Assembly (NCBI GenBank): GCA_041746105.1
Contig: JBGTHP010000026.1
Location: 62,001-126,000, forward strand
Direction: 5' to 3'
DNA from: JBFHRE01 sp041746105
GTDB taxonomy: Bacteria > Actinomycetota > Acidimicrobiia > Spongiisociales > ZC4RG35
DNA length: 64,000 nt
This document shows positions 8,784 through 16,998 of the stretch, in pieces. Both the position numbers and the translations under genes were made by a program. The notes under the pieces were generated by a model. That model saw only the letters and a list, made by a program, of their open reading frames with translations, did no database searches and was not told the origin of the DNA. Position 1 is the stretch's first letter; every line of letters starts with the position of its first letter.

Positions 8784-9379
8784 CCGATTTGGAAACGACA
8801 GGCAACCAGGAGCAGTTCTCCTACTGGTTCACCCTGGTCACGGGGACCTTCCGCTCGATGCTCGACATGGCCATGCTGGTTCTGGGGAGCGGATTGATCG
8901 CACTCGCGCTCACCGTTGTGCTGGATGGTTTCGACCTGGTCGGCATCGGCTTGGAGATGTCCACCGGTGCGATGCTGGCCACCACACTCAGCCTTGCAAT
9001 CATCGGAGCATTCGCCTTTGGGATTGCCACCGAGGGTGGATACGGCACTCGCGCCGTTTCTGCACGGTTCTCGGACACTCGGGTGGCTTTGGGCCGTGCC
9101 TTCGCCGGACTTCTGATCGGGGCTTTGTTCTATGTGGCGGCGAATCGTCTGGCCGGGCTGACCGAGGATCTCTCCTACCCGATGCGTGTAGGACAGGAGT
9201 TGCTTCGGGCGGCCGGGTTTGCCGGCCTGTCCGTGGTGCCGGTCCTTGGTGTCGGCGGTGCCTACTTAGGTCGAAACAGCCTGAGACGAGTCGGATTTGG
9301 CCGGGACATGGAGCTTGGCCTGGTTTATGTGGTCTGGGTTCTCGGAACCGTGGCAGCCACGACCATCCCTGCTCCGTGA
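8780..9379 (+). CDS. Multi-pass membrane protein, unknown function
   Basis: 199 residues, mostly hydrophobic, with about five membrane spans (roughly residues 28-48, 55-78, 99-117, 135-160 and 175-195). No charged residues characteristic of transporters stand out and I do not recognise the family. The GTG start at 8780 overlaps the glcF stop by four bases (GTGA), and its own stop overlaps the next start, so it is translated as part of the glc operon. A role in anchoring the glycolate oxidase or in substrate uptake is possible from position only. Confidence 0.75.
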   Translation: MTDLETTGNQEQFSYWFTLVTGTFRSMLDMAMLVLGSGLIALALTVVLDGFDLVGIGLEMSTGAMLATTLSLAIIGAFAFGIATEGGYGTRAVSARFSDTRVALGRAFAGLLIGALFYVAANRLAGLTEDLSYPMRVGQELLRAAGFAGLSVVPVLGVGGAYLGRNSLRRVGFGRDMELGLVYVVWVLGTVAATTIPAP

Positions 9380-10521
9380 ATCTCGAGCAGGCTCGATTCC
9401 TCATATCCGAAACCGGTCAGACCGCTCTTGCCGGGTTGAACCGAATCGACGATCGAGACATGCTCTCGGTTGTCGCGGGGCTGAGGAGCCTGTTCACGGC
9501 TGAGGAAGCCTCGGCGCTGGTGCAGACGACGGTGCTGCGACTGAGAGGGAAGGTGAAATTCGAGCGAGCCGACGAGATGTTGTTCACCGAGGAAGGTCTG
9601 CAGCAGGCAACTGCCGAACCGGTGTCCCGCTACAGGGCGGAGCGGTTTCGTCGTTACTCGTCGGTTTACGACCTGGGTTGCGGGATTGGAGGAGACGCAA
9701 TAGCTCTTGGCGCAGTGTCGGACGTCACCGCTATCGATCTCGACCCTGTTCGCGCCGTCCTGGCCGAGTTCAACGCCTCTGTTCATGGGGTGCCTCTCGG
9801 GGTCGAGGTCCGGGATCTGCTCGGAGTCGGAAGGGAGACCGCGGACGCCTATTTCTGTGATCCGGCTCGGCGGGACGAGCGTGGGAAACGTATTCTCGAC
9901 CCATCCGCTTATCGCCCGCCGCTCGGCGCTGTCATTGATCGTTTCCTGCCAGAACTGGCGGTCAAGACCCATCCCGCCATCGCCGATGTTGATATCCCCG
10001 CCGACTCCGAAGCCGAGTTCGTCTCCCTCCATGGCGAGTTGCGCGAGTGTGTGCTGTGGTTTGGAGCGATGGCCGGCGATTGCCGGCGGAGGGCAACTTT
10101 GCTTCCTTCCGGCGCAACGCTGGTGCCCGCTTCAGAAAGCGCCAAAGTCGATGCGGTTGGAACGTTCATATATGAACCAGACCCTGCGGTGATCAGGGCG
10201 GGTTTGGTGAAGACGGTTGCAGCCGCCATCGACGGTTGGAGAATCGACCCTTCTATCGCGTACATCTCCAGTGAAGCCGAGTCTGATTCGTCGTTCGTGA
10301 CACGTTTCAGGGTCGAGGCAGTGATGCCGTTCAGCCTCAAACGGATCCGCGCCTATCTGCGCGCAGCAAAAGTCGGTGTTCTCGAGATCAAGAAGCGCGG
10401 AAGCCCAATTCGGCCGGAGCAACTGAGGAAGGACTTGAAGTTGTCCGGAGATCTCTCCCGAGTGTTGTTTGTGACGAGGGTCGCCGATGACCACACCGCG
10501 ATCATCGCCCGGCGTGAGTAG
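9376..10521 (+). CDS. THUMP-like / class I SAM-dependent methyltransferase
   Basis: 381 residues. The N-terminal third is helical. A Rossmann methyltransferase core follows, with motif I VYDLGCGIGGDAIAL, an acidic end of strand 2 (VTAIDLDPVR) and the catalytic-loop-like FCDPARRDERGKR. The C-terminal part (SLKRIRAYLRAAKVGVLEIKKRGSPI) resembles the THUMP-like domain (PF18096) that occurs with this core in actinobacterial and Bacteroidetes proteins. A nucleic-acid substrate is likely but not established. GTG start overlapping the preceding gene by four bases. It converges with the selenoprotein-like gene with no spacing at all: the stops are adjacent at 10521/10522. Confidence 0.85.
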   Translation: MNLEQARFLISETGQTALAGLNRIDDRDMLSVVAGLRSLFTAEEASALVQTTVLRLRGKVKFERADEMLFTEEGLQQATAEPVSRYRAERFRRYSSVYDLGCGIGGDAIALGAVSDVTAIDLDPVRAVLAEFNASVHGVPLGVEVRDLLGVGRETADAYFCDPARRDERGKRILDPSAYRPPLGAVIDRFLPELAVKTHPAIADVDIPADSEAEFVSLHGELRECVLWFGAMAGDCRRRATLLPSGATLVPASESAKVDAVGTFIYEPDPAVIRAGLVKTVAAAIDGWRIDPSIAYISSEAESDSSFVTRFRVEAVMPFSLKRIRAYLRAAKVGVLEIKKRGSPIRPEQLRKDLKLSGDLSRVLFVTRVADDHTAIIARRE

Positions 10522-11052
10522 CTACCGGCTGAGAACCGCCAAAACCTCATCGAGGTCTGCGTGGTCTCCTGCAAAATCCTCGTAGTCGGCGTACAACAGC
10601 TTGTTGGGCGGTCCGATGATGAGTGTTGCTCCCAGTTGGAGTGGCCTCCGGCCAGTTTTGCCCTGGCGGTTCCCTCCCAGGGTCGACCGGACTCCGGCTA
10701 TCACGGCTCTTGGCTTGAACGAGGCCAAACCCAACGTCTTGGTTCCGGCGATGCCGGCCGCCGAACCGTCTTCGTCCAGCAACACCGGGAATGGGACGTT
10801 TTCGTCTTCGATGAACGCAACCGCGTACCGTTTCCCACCGGTCCCGATGGCAGTCACCCCGGCGCCTGTGGCGAGGATCTCGTCGTACCTTTCGCGGACC
10901 TGACCGGCCCGCTCGCGACAGGTAAGTCAACCAAAATGCCGTAGAAAAAGGATCAGATGAGGGCCATTGGCCCACAATGCTCCCAACTCGTGGGGGTCCC
11001 CATCGGGATCGATCAGGGTCTTGCGCCCGAGCGCGGCAACATCAAAGCTCAT
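10522..11052 (-). CDS. Peroxiredoxin-like (PRXL2/AhpC-TSA_2) protein with in-frame TGA, candidate selenoprotein
   Basis: Reading from ATG 11052 gives a 176-residue protein of the peroxiredoxin-like AhpC/TSA_2 family, provided one in-frame TGA (10929-10927, codon 42) is decoded as selenocysteine. The sequence runs LILFLRHFG-[TGA]-LTC-RERAG. Family members have C-x-x-C at this spot after LRHFG, so the TGA falls exactly on the first redox cysteine, giving a U-x-x-C motif. Family-like sequence continues in the same frame on both sides (GVTAIGTGG, PFPVLLDEDG, LGATLIIGPPNKLLYADYEDFAGDH) to a TAG stop. A conventional gene finder sees only the downstream 111 codons. No Shine-Dalgarno is visible before the ATG. 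It lies divergent to the ceramidase-like gene. The alternative is a disrupted gene or a base error. Confidence 0.8.
10894..10912 (-). promoter_or_regulatory. Candidate bacterial SECIS hairpin
   Basis: On the minus strand, directly downstream of the in-frame TGA, a 7-bp stem GCGGGCC/GGTCCGC (one G-T wobble) closes a five-base loop GGTCA. The stem begins 14 bases after the TGA and the loop 21 bases after it. Bacterial SECIS elements lie within the coding region just 3' of the UGA and carry a G at the start of the apical loop; the Escherichia coli fdhF loop is GGUCU. The element overlaps the codons for RAGQV. Confidence 0.7.
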
Positions 11053-11093
11053 GTGAGGAGGCTAGGCGGCAACGTCGGAGTAGTTTGAACCGA

Positions 11094-12116
11094 GTGCGAC
11101 TCGCGAAAAATCCGGCGCTCATCGGGATGGCGGTGTTTGCCGGGTTCGCCATCGTCTTCTATGGGGCCGGCGCCGATGGTTGGGGGATGGCCGCGGCCAA
11201 CGAGAGTCCAATTGGCCAGGCCTCGCGCTGGTGTGAAAGAGTGGCCTCGGGTTGGCTGAGGGAGCCGGTCAACACCCTTGGCAATTTTGGATTCGTCATC
11301 GCCGGCATGGCGATGCTCCTCACACTGCGCAGCGACGAAAACCTGGGCCGGCCCAAGGCGAATCCGTTTCTCGGCATTTCGGCGATATCGATTCTGTATG
11401 CGACTGCCTCGTTGTGGCTGGGACCGGGTTCGATGGCGATGCACGGGACCCATACAACGGTCGGCGCCTGGCTCGACAACACCTCGATGGTCGCATTCAT
11501 CCTTGTTCCGTGGATCTACAACGTCTCGAGGCTCGGTAGCTGGCGCCTGAGGCGGTTTTTTGTCGTGTATGCCGGGTTGCTCGCTCTCTACGCCGCCGGG
11601 TTCTGGTTGAACGGCCCCGATCTCGGAATCGGGATGGATCTTTTTGGACTTTCGATTGCGCTTTGGGTGATATCCGAGACCGTGTATCGGTTTCCGAGGA
11701 GCCGGTGGTGGTCGGGGTTCGTCGGGTTCGTGGTTGCCGGTGTGTTTGGGATAACTCCGGTGGCGATGTGGCGAAGCCCCGGCGAGTTTTGGTGGGTCAT
11801 CTTTTTCTGGGTTCCGGGTCTCTTGTACCGAAACCCGGCTCCCGGGCGGCGCCGCTACTGGTGGTTTTGGGTCGGTATGACCGCGTTCGGTCTTGCCTAC
11901 GCGATCTGGCTTACGGGGACCGATGATCATCCCTGGTGTGACCCCGATTCGGTCTACCAGGCCCACGCGCTGTGGCACCTGCTGAGTGCACTCGCCACAT
12001 GGTCGTTCTTTAAGTTTCTGAGAACCGAACGCGGCGCTCCGAGCGACGTCCGAATGAGCCTTTCCCCAACTTCCACGACTGACGTCACCCGAGCGGCGGC
12101 GGCTCCGCATCCCTAG
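11094..12116 (+). CDS. Ceramidase-domain (CREST superfamily) membrane protein
   Basis: 340 residues with seven or more membrane spans. The pattern of small loops with a conserved Ser/His in SMAMHGTHTT near the middle, and the C-terminal block HPWCDPDSVYQAHALWHLLSA with H-x-x-x-H, is that of alkaline ceramidase-like members of the CREST hydrolase superfamily, where the Asp and His residues bind zinc. The bacterial substrate is unknown. GTG at 11094 is chosen; TTG at 11085 is an alternative, and neither has a good ribosome site. Divergent from the selenoprotein-like gene (41-base gap). Confidence 0.8.
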   Translation: MRLAKNPALIGMAVFAGFAIVFYGAGADGWGMAAANESPIGQASRWCERVASGWLREPVNTLGNFGFVIAGMAMLLTLRSDENLGRPKANPFLGISAISILYATASLWLGPGSMAMHGTHTTVGAWLDNTSMVAFILVPWIYNVSRLGSWRLRRFFVVYAGLLALYAAGFWLNGPDLGIGMDLFGLSIALWVISETVYRFPRSRWWSGFVGFVVAGVFGITPVAMWRSPGEFWWVIFFWVPGLLYRNPAPGRRRYWWFWVGMTAFGLAYAIWLTGTDDHPWCDPDSVYQAHALWHLLSALATWSFFKFLRTERGAPSDVRMSLSPTSTTDVTRAAAAPHP

Positions 12117-12142
12117 GACCGACGTTTGTCGTTCACGTCACG

Positions 12143-12163
12143 GGCGCCTTGGCACAAGGTGCC
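12143..12163 (+). terminator. Hairpin after the ceramidase-like gene
   Basis: A nine-pair stem, GGCGCCTTG with CAAGGTGCC (one G-T pair), closes a three-base GCA loop 26 bases after the upstream stop codon. No T-run follows (GTTAGTCTG), so this is at best a weak intrinsic terminator or an RNA processing/attenuation element. Confidence 0.35.
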
Positions 12164-12177
12164 GTTAGTCTGCGCAG

Positions 12178-12399
12178 ATGACGGGTAGTCGGCACATCGC
12201 GACCGGGGGCATCTTGGCCTGGGCTCGCAAACGAAGGTTTCCGACGCTTCTCCTGCTGACCGGCGGGTTGTTTTTGCTCGATCTCCTCATTCCCGATGTT
12301 GTACCCGTGGCCGATGAGTTGTTGCTCGGACTGGCGACTTTGGTGCTCGCTCGGTGGAAAGACCGGCGTGCATCGATCGTGGACGGCACGAGGCCGTAG
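12178..12399 (+). CDS. Small DUF6116-like membrane protein
   Basis: 73 residues: a basic N-terminal segment (ILAWARKRRFP), one hydrophobic hairpin (TLLLLTGGLFLLDLLIPDVVP and ADELLLGLATLVLA) and a short charged tail ending at W-K-D-R-R. The arrangement RFPTL...LDLLIPD..P.ADE.LLGL matches the small membrane family DUF6116, whose function is unknown. ATG start at 12178; the stop (TAG) shares its last base with the GTG start of the next gene. Confidence 0.75.
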   Translation: MTGSRHIATGGILAWARKRRFPTLLLLTGGLFLLDLLIPDVVPVADELLLGLATLVLARWKDRRASIVDGTRP

Positions 12400-12719
12400 T
12401 GGGAGAAAAGGGTACAAAGCGGACCTCGGTGGCCGCTGTCCTTGCCCAGGAGGTTTGTGACGAACTCGCCTCGCTCGGCGCCTCCTCCAAGGGGATGTTC
12501 GGGGGTTATGGCGTCTTCAGTGACGGAGTGATGTTTGGGTTGATCGATTCGAACGCTGGGCTCTTTCTCCGTGGTGGAGACGAGCCAACCATGGAGGGTT
12601 CCCACCGCCATGGGCGGATGCCGTATTGGAGTGTCCCCCGGTCGGTCGCCGCCGATGAGAGGCTGATGTTGGAAGAGGCGAGCGCGGCTTTGGCTCTGGC
12701 CAGGTCCGCCAAGAAGTGA
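12399..12719 (+). CDS. TfoX/Sxy N-terminal domain protein
   Basis: 106 residues from the GTG at 12399. The core KGMFGGYGVFSDGVMFGLIDSNAGLFLR is the TfoX N-terminal signature (MFGG.G.F..G.MF.L). The later YWSVP...AADERLMLEEASAAL is also typical. In Proteobacteria TfoX/Sxy stimulates competence genes, but stand-alone actinobacterial N-domains have no established role. Coupled (TAGTG) to the upstream membrane gene. The frame is open to 12354 upstream, but that part overlaps the DUF6116-like gene without family similarity. Confidence 0.85.
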   Translation: MGEKGTKRTSVAAVLAQEVCDELASLGASSKGMFGGYGVFSDGVMFGLIDSNAGLFLRGGDEPTMEGSHRHGRMPYWSVPRSVAADERLMLEEASAALALARSAKK

Positions 12720-12795
12720 ACATTGGGCGCATCACCCGATAGTCGGGTCGGGCCGGATCTGGTTTAGCATCCAGTGGATTCCAACAGTTTGATCC

Positions 12796-13431
12796 ATGTC
12801 TCCTTTCGCCACCGAGTTGGTCGGCTACGTCGCCTCAACTCTGATCCTCCTTTCGGTAACCCGTACCTCGATCCTCAAACTGCGGATCATCGGTCTCGCC
12901 GGGTCCACCGCGTTCGTTGTATACGCCCTCCTGATCGAGGCCTATCCGATCGTGATCGTCAATACGATCATCGCCGGCGTACACCTCTATTTCCTCTATC
13001 AGCTGCAGTCGCGGCGCAGAGAGTTCTTTCGGCTGTTGCGGGTCGATTCCGATTCGAAATATCTGCTCGACTTCCTGAGTTTTTACGGTGACGAGATCGA
13101 CAAATTCCAGCCTGAGTTCTCGTACGTTCCAGGCGGCGACGAACAGGTCAGGACGTTCGTCCTCCGGGACATGGTTCCGGCGGGCTTGTTCATCGGCTCG
13201 ATTCAGGACTCACGGTTGTCGATCGATCTGGATTTTGTGATCCCGCAATACCGCGACATGCGTGTCGCCCAGTTCCTCTTTTCAGCATCGACCCGGCTCA
13301 CGGAAGGAACGAGGCTGACGGAAGCCGTCACCAGCTCTGGAACCGAGGCCCACAACGACTATCTGGAGCGGATCGGTTTCCAGCTTCGAGACGGTGCGTA
13401 TGTCAAGAACCTCGAGTCGATTTCCTGGTGA
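12796..13431 (+). CDS. YgjV-like membrane domain fused to a GNAT-like domain
   Basis: 211 residues. The first 75 form three membrane spans with the pattern of the YgjV family (ELVGYVASTLILLSVTRTSILKLRIIGLAGSTAFVVYALLI, then NTIIAGVHLYFLYQL). After a linker, residues about 95-211 look like an acetyltransferase-type fold: LSIDLDFVIPQYRDMRVAQFLF occupies the position of the CoA-binding helix and YLERIGFQ that of the closing GNAT strand. The canonical R/Q-x-x-G-x-G/A loop is degenerate, so activity is doubtful. ATG start. Confidence 0.75.
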   Translation: MSPFATELVGYVASTLILLSVTRTSILKLRIIGLAGSTAFVVYALLIEAYPIVIVNTIIAGVHLYFLYQLQSRRREFFRLLRVDSDSKYLLDFLSFYGDEIDKFQPEFSYVPGGDEQVRTFVLRDMVPAGLFIGSIQDSRLSIDLDFVIPQYRDMRVAQFLFSASTRLTEGTRLTEAVTSSGTEAHNDYLERIGFQLRDGAYVKNLESISW

Positions 13432-13432
13432 A

Positions 13433-13762
13433 TCAGCCTTCCACAACGAGCCTGCCACCCATCGAGTCAGGGTGGAACGCGCAAAAGAAGCTGTAGCTAC
13501 CCGGGGCGAGGTCATCTGGCACCGTGAACCGAGTCTCCGAACCGGCCGGCAACTCCACCTCGACCCACACACTTTCGGCAGACGAGAACGTATGACGACC
13601 CCCATCTCGGTTGACGATGTCGAAGCTGTCACCGGCGCCGACCGCCGGGGCTTGGCCGAAGGCTCTGCCCTCGACGACCAAAACCGCGTCGCCGGCCGGG
13701 GCTTCACCACAGCCGTACGCCGTGACGACGAGCATTGCCACCAGGAAAACCGTCCTCTTCAC
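13433..13762 (-). CDS. Secreted cupredoxin-like copper protein
   Basis: 109 residues with a signal peptide (KRTVFLVAMLVVTAYGC), possibly a lipoprotein with the weak lipobox A-Y-G-C. The mature part is a plastocyanin-like domain. The type 1 copper ligands are all present: His in GGRHTF, then Cys, His and Met in SFFCAFHPDSMGG. It is likely an extracytoplasmic electron carrier or copper-binding protein. The GTG at 13762 is chosen because GGAGG lies five bases upstream; the longer open frame to 13993 overlaps the divergent thioesterase. It converges with the YgjV-like gene. Confidence 0.88.
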   Translation of the reverse strand: MKRTVFLVAMLVVTAYGCGEAPAGDAVLVVEGRAFGQAPAVGAGDSFDIVNRDGGRHTFSSAESVWVEVELPAGSETRFTVPDDLAPGSYSFFCAFHPDSMGGRLVVEG

Positions 13763-13826
13763 TGCCACCTCCGGCCAGGCACGATAGCCAGTGATCTGGC
13801 CGCTCGACTCGCCTACGCTGCAACCG

Positions 13827-14306
13827 ATGTCTGACGGAAAAACGGTTTCGGCGAGTTCGGTCACCTTTGCGCGGACGATGACACAGCTCGATGCCAACCT
13901 GGTGAGAAACGTGCATGGCGGCGTCATCATGCGCGAGGTCGACACTGCGGCGGGAATTGCGGCGGCCCGCCATGCCGGACGCCTGTGCGTCACAGCCTCG
14001 ATCGACGAGTTGAGCTTTCACGAGCCGGTATATGTCGGTGACATTCTCATCGTGAGCGCTTCCCTCAACGACGTCGGCCGTAGTTCGCTCGAAGTTGGCG
14101 TGAAGGTGGAGGCCGAACCATGGCAGGGGGGAACTCGGCGGCACACCACCACCGCATATTTGGTCATGGTTGCTCTCGGGGATGACGGACTTCCGGTTGA
14201 GGTGCCGCCTCTCGTGGCCGTTACGGAGGAGGAGAAGCGCCGCCAAGAGCAGGCCAGAATTCGCCGGCAGATCCGCCGCGAACGTCGGATGCGCGTAGGT
14301 AACTGA
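13827..14306 (+). CDS. Hotdog-fold acyl-CoA thioesterase (YciA/ACOT7-like)
   Basis: 159 residues. It has a single hotdog domain with the family signature NVHGGVIMREVDTAAGIAAARHAG and IDELSFHEPVYVGDILIVSASLNDVGRSSLEVGVKVEAE, as in YciA and the ACOT7 hotdog domains, which hydrolyse acyl-CoA to free acid and CoA. The tail is a basic, Gln/Arg-rich helix (EEEKRRQEQARIRRQIRRERRMR). ATG at 13827; divergent from the cupredoxin gene, 64 bases apart. Confidence 0.88.
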   Translation: MSDGKTVSASSVTFARTMTQLDANLVRNVHGGVIMREVDTAAGIAAARHAGRLCVTASIDELSFHEPVYVGDILIVSASLNDVGRSSLEVGVKVEAEPWQGGTRRHTTTAYLVMVALGDDGLPVEVPPLVAVTEEEKRRQEQARIRRQIRRERRMRVGN

Positions 14307-14336
14307 CGACTTCGGGAGCTCGACCGTCGCCAGACC

Positions 14337-15194
14337 CTAGAGGGGAATCGACCAAACGCCAGACGATCTCAAATCGAACCCGAGGGTGGCCAGGGAGTCG
14401 GCGAGCCATGGGGCAGAGGGGAGAAGGCCCCAGATCGACTCTGCGCCCATCCCGTCGGCGAGGTCGATGACGGCGCGGACGAGTCGGTGGGCGTCGAGGT
14501 CGCTGGTCTGAACCCAGGACACGTCTAGGGCCCCGTCCTGGTTGACTCCGGCAACCACCCAGCCGGATGGACACTGCCACAGTCTTCCACTCCGCACCGC
14601 GGCCGCCAGATCGTCGGCAACCATCTGACGGAGGGTCCATCCCTGGGGGAACAACTCACGCGAGGTTGTGGCCAGTTCGCCGACTTTCCATGTCATCCAG
14701 GCGAGATCAACCTCTGTACGGCGGGCCGGCGTCAAGCGTTCATCGCCTGGAACCCGTCGACCTCCGTTGGTGAGAGGCTCCATTTTGAGGTGCTTTTCGG
14801 CAGACACCCACGAAGACCTCTTCCGATAGCCCATCTTTTCGACTTGGTGCTGAGCTGCGACATTCCAGTCTTCGACCAGGAGACGGGCGATCTCGGCACC
14901 GCGCCGGCGTGCCCAGTTGCATCCGGCATCATTCAGCAGCGTGCCCACTCCGGTCCGGCGCGCCGATGGACGTACCCTGGCGGCGTGCATCCAGGCCTCG
15001 CGAGGGGACAGCATCGCCACTCTCGCCATGCCCAACACCTCGTCAGACGAGTCCACCGCGACCAGCACCTGACCGTCGGGGTCGTCGAGCCAGGAGAGGA
15101 ATCTGTCAGATACGTAGTCGCCCCAGTCGAAAGTGCCCTGGGTGAAAGAGGCGATCGCATCGTGGTCCGATGGCGCGGCCGGCCGTACCTCCAC
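14337..15194 (-). CDS. GNAT-family N-acetyltransferase
   Basis: 285 residues from GTG 15194. The N-terminal half is a GNAT domain: VEVRPAAPSDHDAI opens it, VRPSARRTGVGTLL supplies the acetyl-CoA loop (R-x-x-G-x-G/V), and NVAAQHQVEKMGYRKRSSWV is the closing motif. The C-terminal half resembles a degenerate second GNAT lobe. It starts one base after the argS stop, with AAAGGA as ribosome site, so the two genes form an operon. Substrate unknown. Confidence 0.85.
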   Translation of the reverse strand: MEVRPAAPSDHDAIASFTQGTFDWGDYVSDRFLSWLDDPDGQVLVAVDSSDEVLGMARVAMLSPREAWMHAARVRPSARRTGVGTLLNDAGCNWARRRGAEIARLLVEDWNVAAQHQVEKMGYRKRSSWVSAEKHLKMEPLTNGGRRVPGDERLTPARRTEVDLAWMTWKVGELATTSRELFPQGWTLRQMVADDLAAAVRSGRLWQCPSGWVVAGVNQDGALDVSWVQTSDLDAHRLVRAVIDLADGMGAESIWGLLPSAPWLADSLATLGFDLRSSGVWSIPL

Positions 15195-15195
15195 T

Positions 15196-16962
15196 TTACA
15201 TCCTTTCGGGAATCTCAATCGTGAGAAGCCCCAAGACCAGCTCGATCGTGCGAAGTGTGGCCTCGACCAGGGTCAGCCACGAAGCCTGGCGGGCCGGATC
15301 TGTCTCGGACAGGATGTGGCACTCGTCGTAGAACCGATTGAATGCGCCGGTCAGGTCATAGGCGTACTCGGCCAGATGGTTGGGTGCGCGTTGCTCGATG
15401 GTCCGTCCGATCACGTCAGGCAGCCTCACCAGTTCGAGGATCAGGCCCCGCTCTGAGACCGCCGACGGTGGGATGGGGTTCCCGGCCAGCAGCGACTCCT
15501 TGGCTGCGTTTCTCAGCACCGAACGGATTCGAGCGGCAGCGTATTGCACGTAGGGTCCGGTCTTGCCCTGGAGTTGGGTGAACTTGTCGAGATCGAATGA
15601 ATAGTTCGAGGCCCGGTGGTTGGAAAGTTCTCCGTACTTGAGGGCGGCAAGTCCGACGAGGCGGGCGATTGCGGCCCGTTCCTCCTCGTTGTAGTCGAGA
15701 GCGACCCCTCCCTCTTCCAGCCTGATCCTGGCACGTTCGATTGCGTCATCGATTGTGTCACGCAATCGCGGCAGATCTCCGGATCGAGTCTTGAAGGGTT
15801 TCCCGTCTGGACCGTTGACGGTGCCGTTCCCGGAGTGGTCCAGAATCACCGATGGTGTCGCGATTCCCGCTCTGCGGGCTGCCCGGAACAGCTGCTGAAA
15901 GTGGAGAGACTGCCTCAAGTCAACGATGTAGATGATCTCCGAGGCACCGAGGTCTACCACCCTTTCTTCGATCGTTGCGAGGTCGCTGGTCGCGTAGGTG
16001 AATCCGCCCCGACTGTTCTGGAGCATAAGAGGCGGAATCTCGTGACTGTCGTCGGGTTCTGCGACCGGGATGACGATTGCCCCATCGCTGACCACGGCGA
16101 CACCTTCGGCCGTGATCTTGGTTATGAGCGAATCGATACGGTCGTGCACCGACGCCTCTCCCAACCACAACTCGAAGGAAACACCGAGGCGGTCGTACAC
16201 CCCTCTCAGTGCCACCACCGATACCTCCCGAAAGTGGGCCCACAGGGCCCTGTAACCGGGCCGGCCTTGCTGGAGTTCGACGGTCGCTGCCCGACTGCGT
16301 TCGGCGAACTCGGGATCGGACGCCACTTTCGCCGCGGCCACCGGGTACATTTCCTGAAGATCCTCGATGCCGACAGGCGATTCCTTCGGATACGGGCCAG
16401 AAGAGGTGCCGTCGAAGTATTCGAGGGTCGGGTAGCGCTCCTGCATCTCGGCCAGTAGCTGGCCCATGGGGGCACCCCAATCTCCCAGGTGAACATCTCC
16501 GAGGGCGTCATGACCAACAAAAGTGAGTGCTCTCTTGAGGCATTCCCCGATCAAGGCGACCCTCACATGGCCAACGTGGAGGTCTTTGGCGACGTTGGGG
16601 CCTCCGTAGTCGACGATGACCTTATGGCTCTTCGGTACTCGTTGCACTCCAAGGCGCTCGTCGCCGGCGATCTCGCCCAATGTGTGGGCGAGGTAGTCGT
16701 CTGTGACGACGATGTTCAGAAACCCTGGTCCTGCGACCTCGACCGATCGAATTCTGGCGTCGGCGCGTAGGAGGGCGGCGACGTCTTCTGCGATTTCGCG
16801 GGGGTTGCGGCCTGCGGCCTTGGCGCCGGCGAGGGCGCCGTTGATCTGGAATTGGCCGAGTTCTGGCCTTTGGGACCTGACGACCTCGCCGAGACTCGGA
16901 TCGAGCCCGATCTGGGCGAACGATTCGGCGGCGAGGGCGGTCAGTTCATCGAACAAGGACAT
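15196..16962 (-). CDS. argS: Arginyl-tRNA synthetase
   Basis: 588 residues, normal for a class I arginyl-tRNA synthetase, which charges tRNA-Arg with arginine. The N-terminal ArgRS domain (about residues 1-90) is followed by the Rossmann catalytic core with YGGPNVAKDLHVGHVR; the HIGH-type box is H129-V-G-H132. The KMSKS box is replaced by FKTRSGD, a common variant in this family. The C-terminal DALR anticodon-binding domain includes KYGELSNHRASNYSFDLDKFTQLQGKTGPYVQYAAAR. ATG 16962; the open frame upstream overlaps the divergent kinase and has no homology. Confidence 0.96.
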   Translation of the reverse strand: MSLFDELTALAAESFAQIGLDPSLGEVVRSQRPELGQFQINGALAGAKAAGRNPREIAEDVAALLRADARIRSVEVAGPGFLNIVVTDDYLAHTLGEIAGDERLGVQRVPKSHKVIVDYGGPNVAKDLHVGHVRVALIGECLKRALTFVGHDALGDVHLGDWGAPMGQLLAEMQERYPTLEYFDGTSSGPYPKESPVGIEDLQEMYPVAAAKVASDPEFAERSRAATVELQQGRPGYRALWAHFREVSVVALRGVYDRLGVSFELWLGEASVHDRIDSLITKITAEGVAVVSDGAIVIPVAEPDDSHEIPPLMLQNSRGGFTYATSDLATIEERVVDLGASEIIYIVDLRQSLHFQQLFRAARRAGIATPSVILDHSGNGTVNGPDGKPFKTRSGDLPRLRDTIDDAIERARIRLEEGGVALDYNEEERAAIARLVGLAALKYGELSNHRASNYSFDLDKFTQLQGKTGPYVQYAAARIRSVLRNAAKESLLAGNPIPPSAVSERGLILELVRLPDVIGRTIEQRAPNHLAEYAYDLTGAFNRFYDECHILSETDPARQASWLTLVEATLRTIELVLGLLTIEIPERM

Positions 16963-16998
16963 TGTTTCAGCATAGGAAGACGCGGGCCGGGCCCAACA

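Noticed and set aside
10522..10857. A 111-codon gene starting at GTG 10857
   Set aside because: It lacks the first strand and redox motif of its family; the conserved sequence continues upstream in the same frame through a TGA to ATG 11052.
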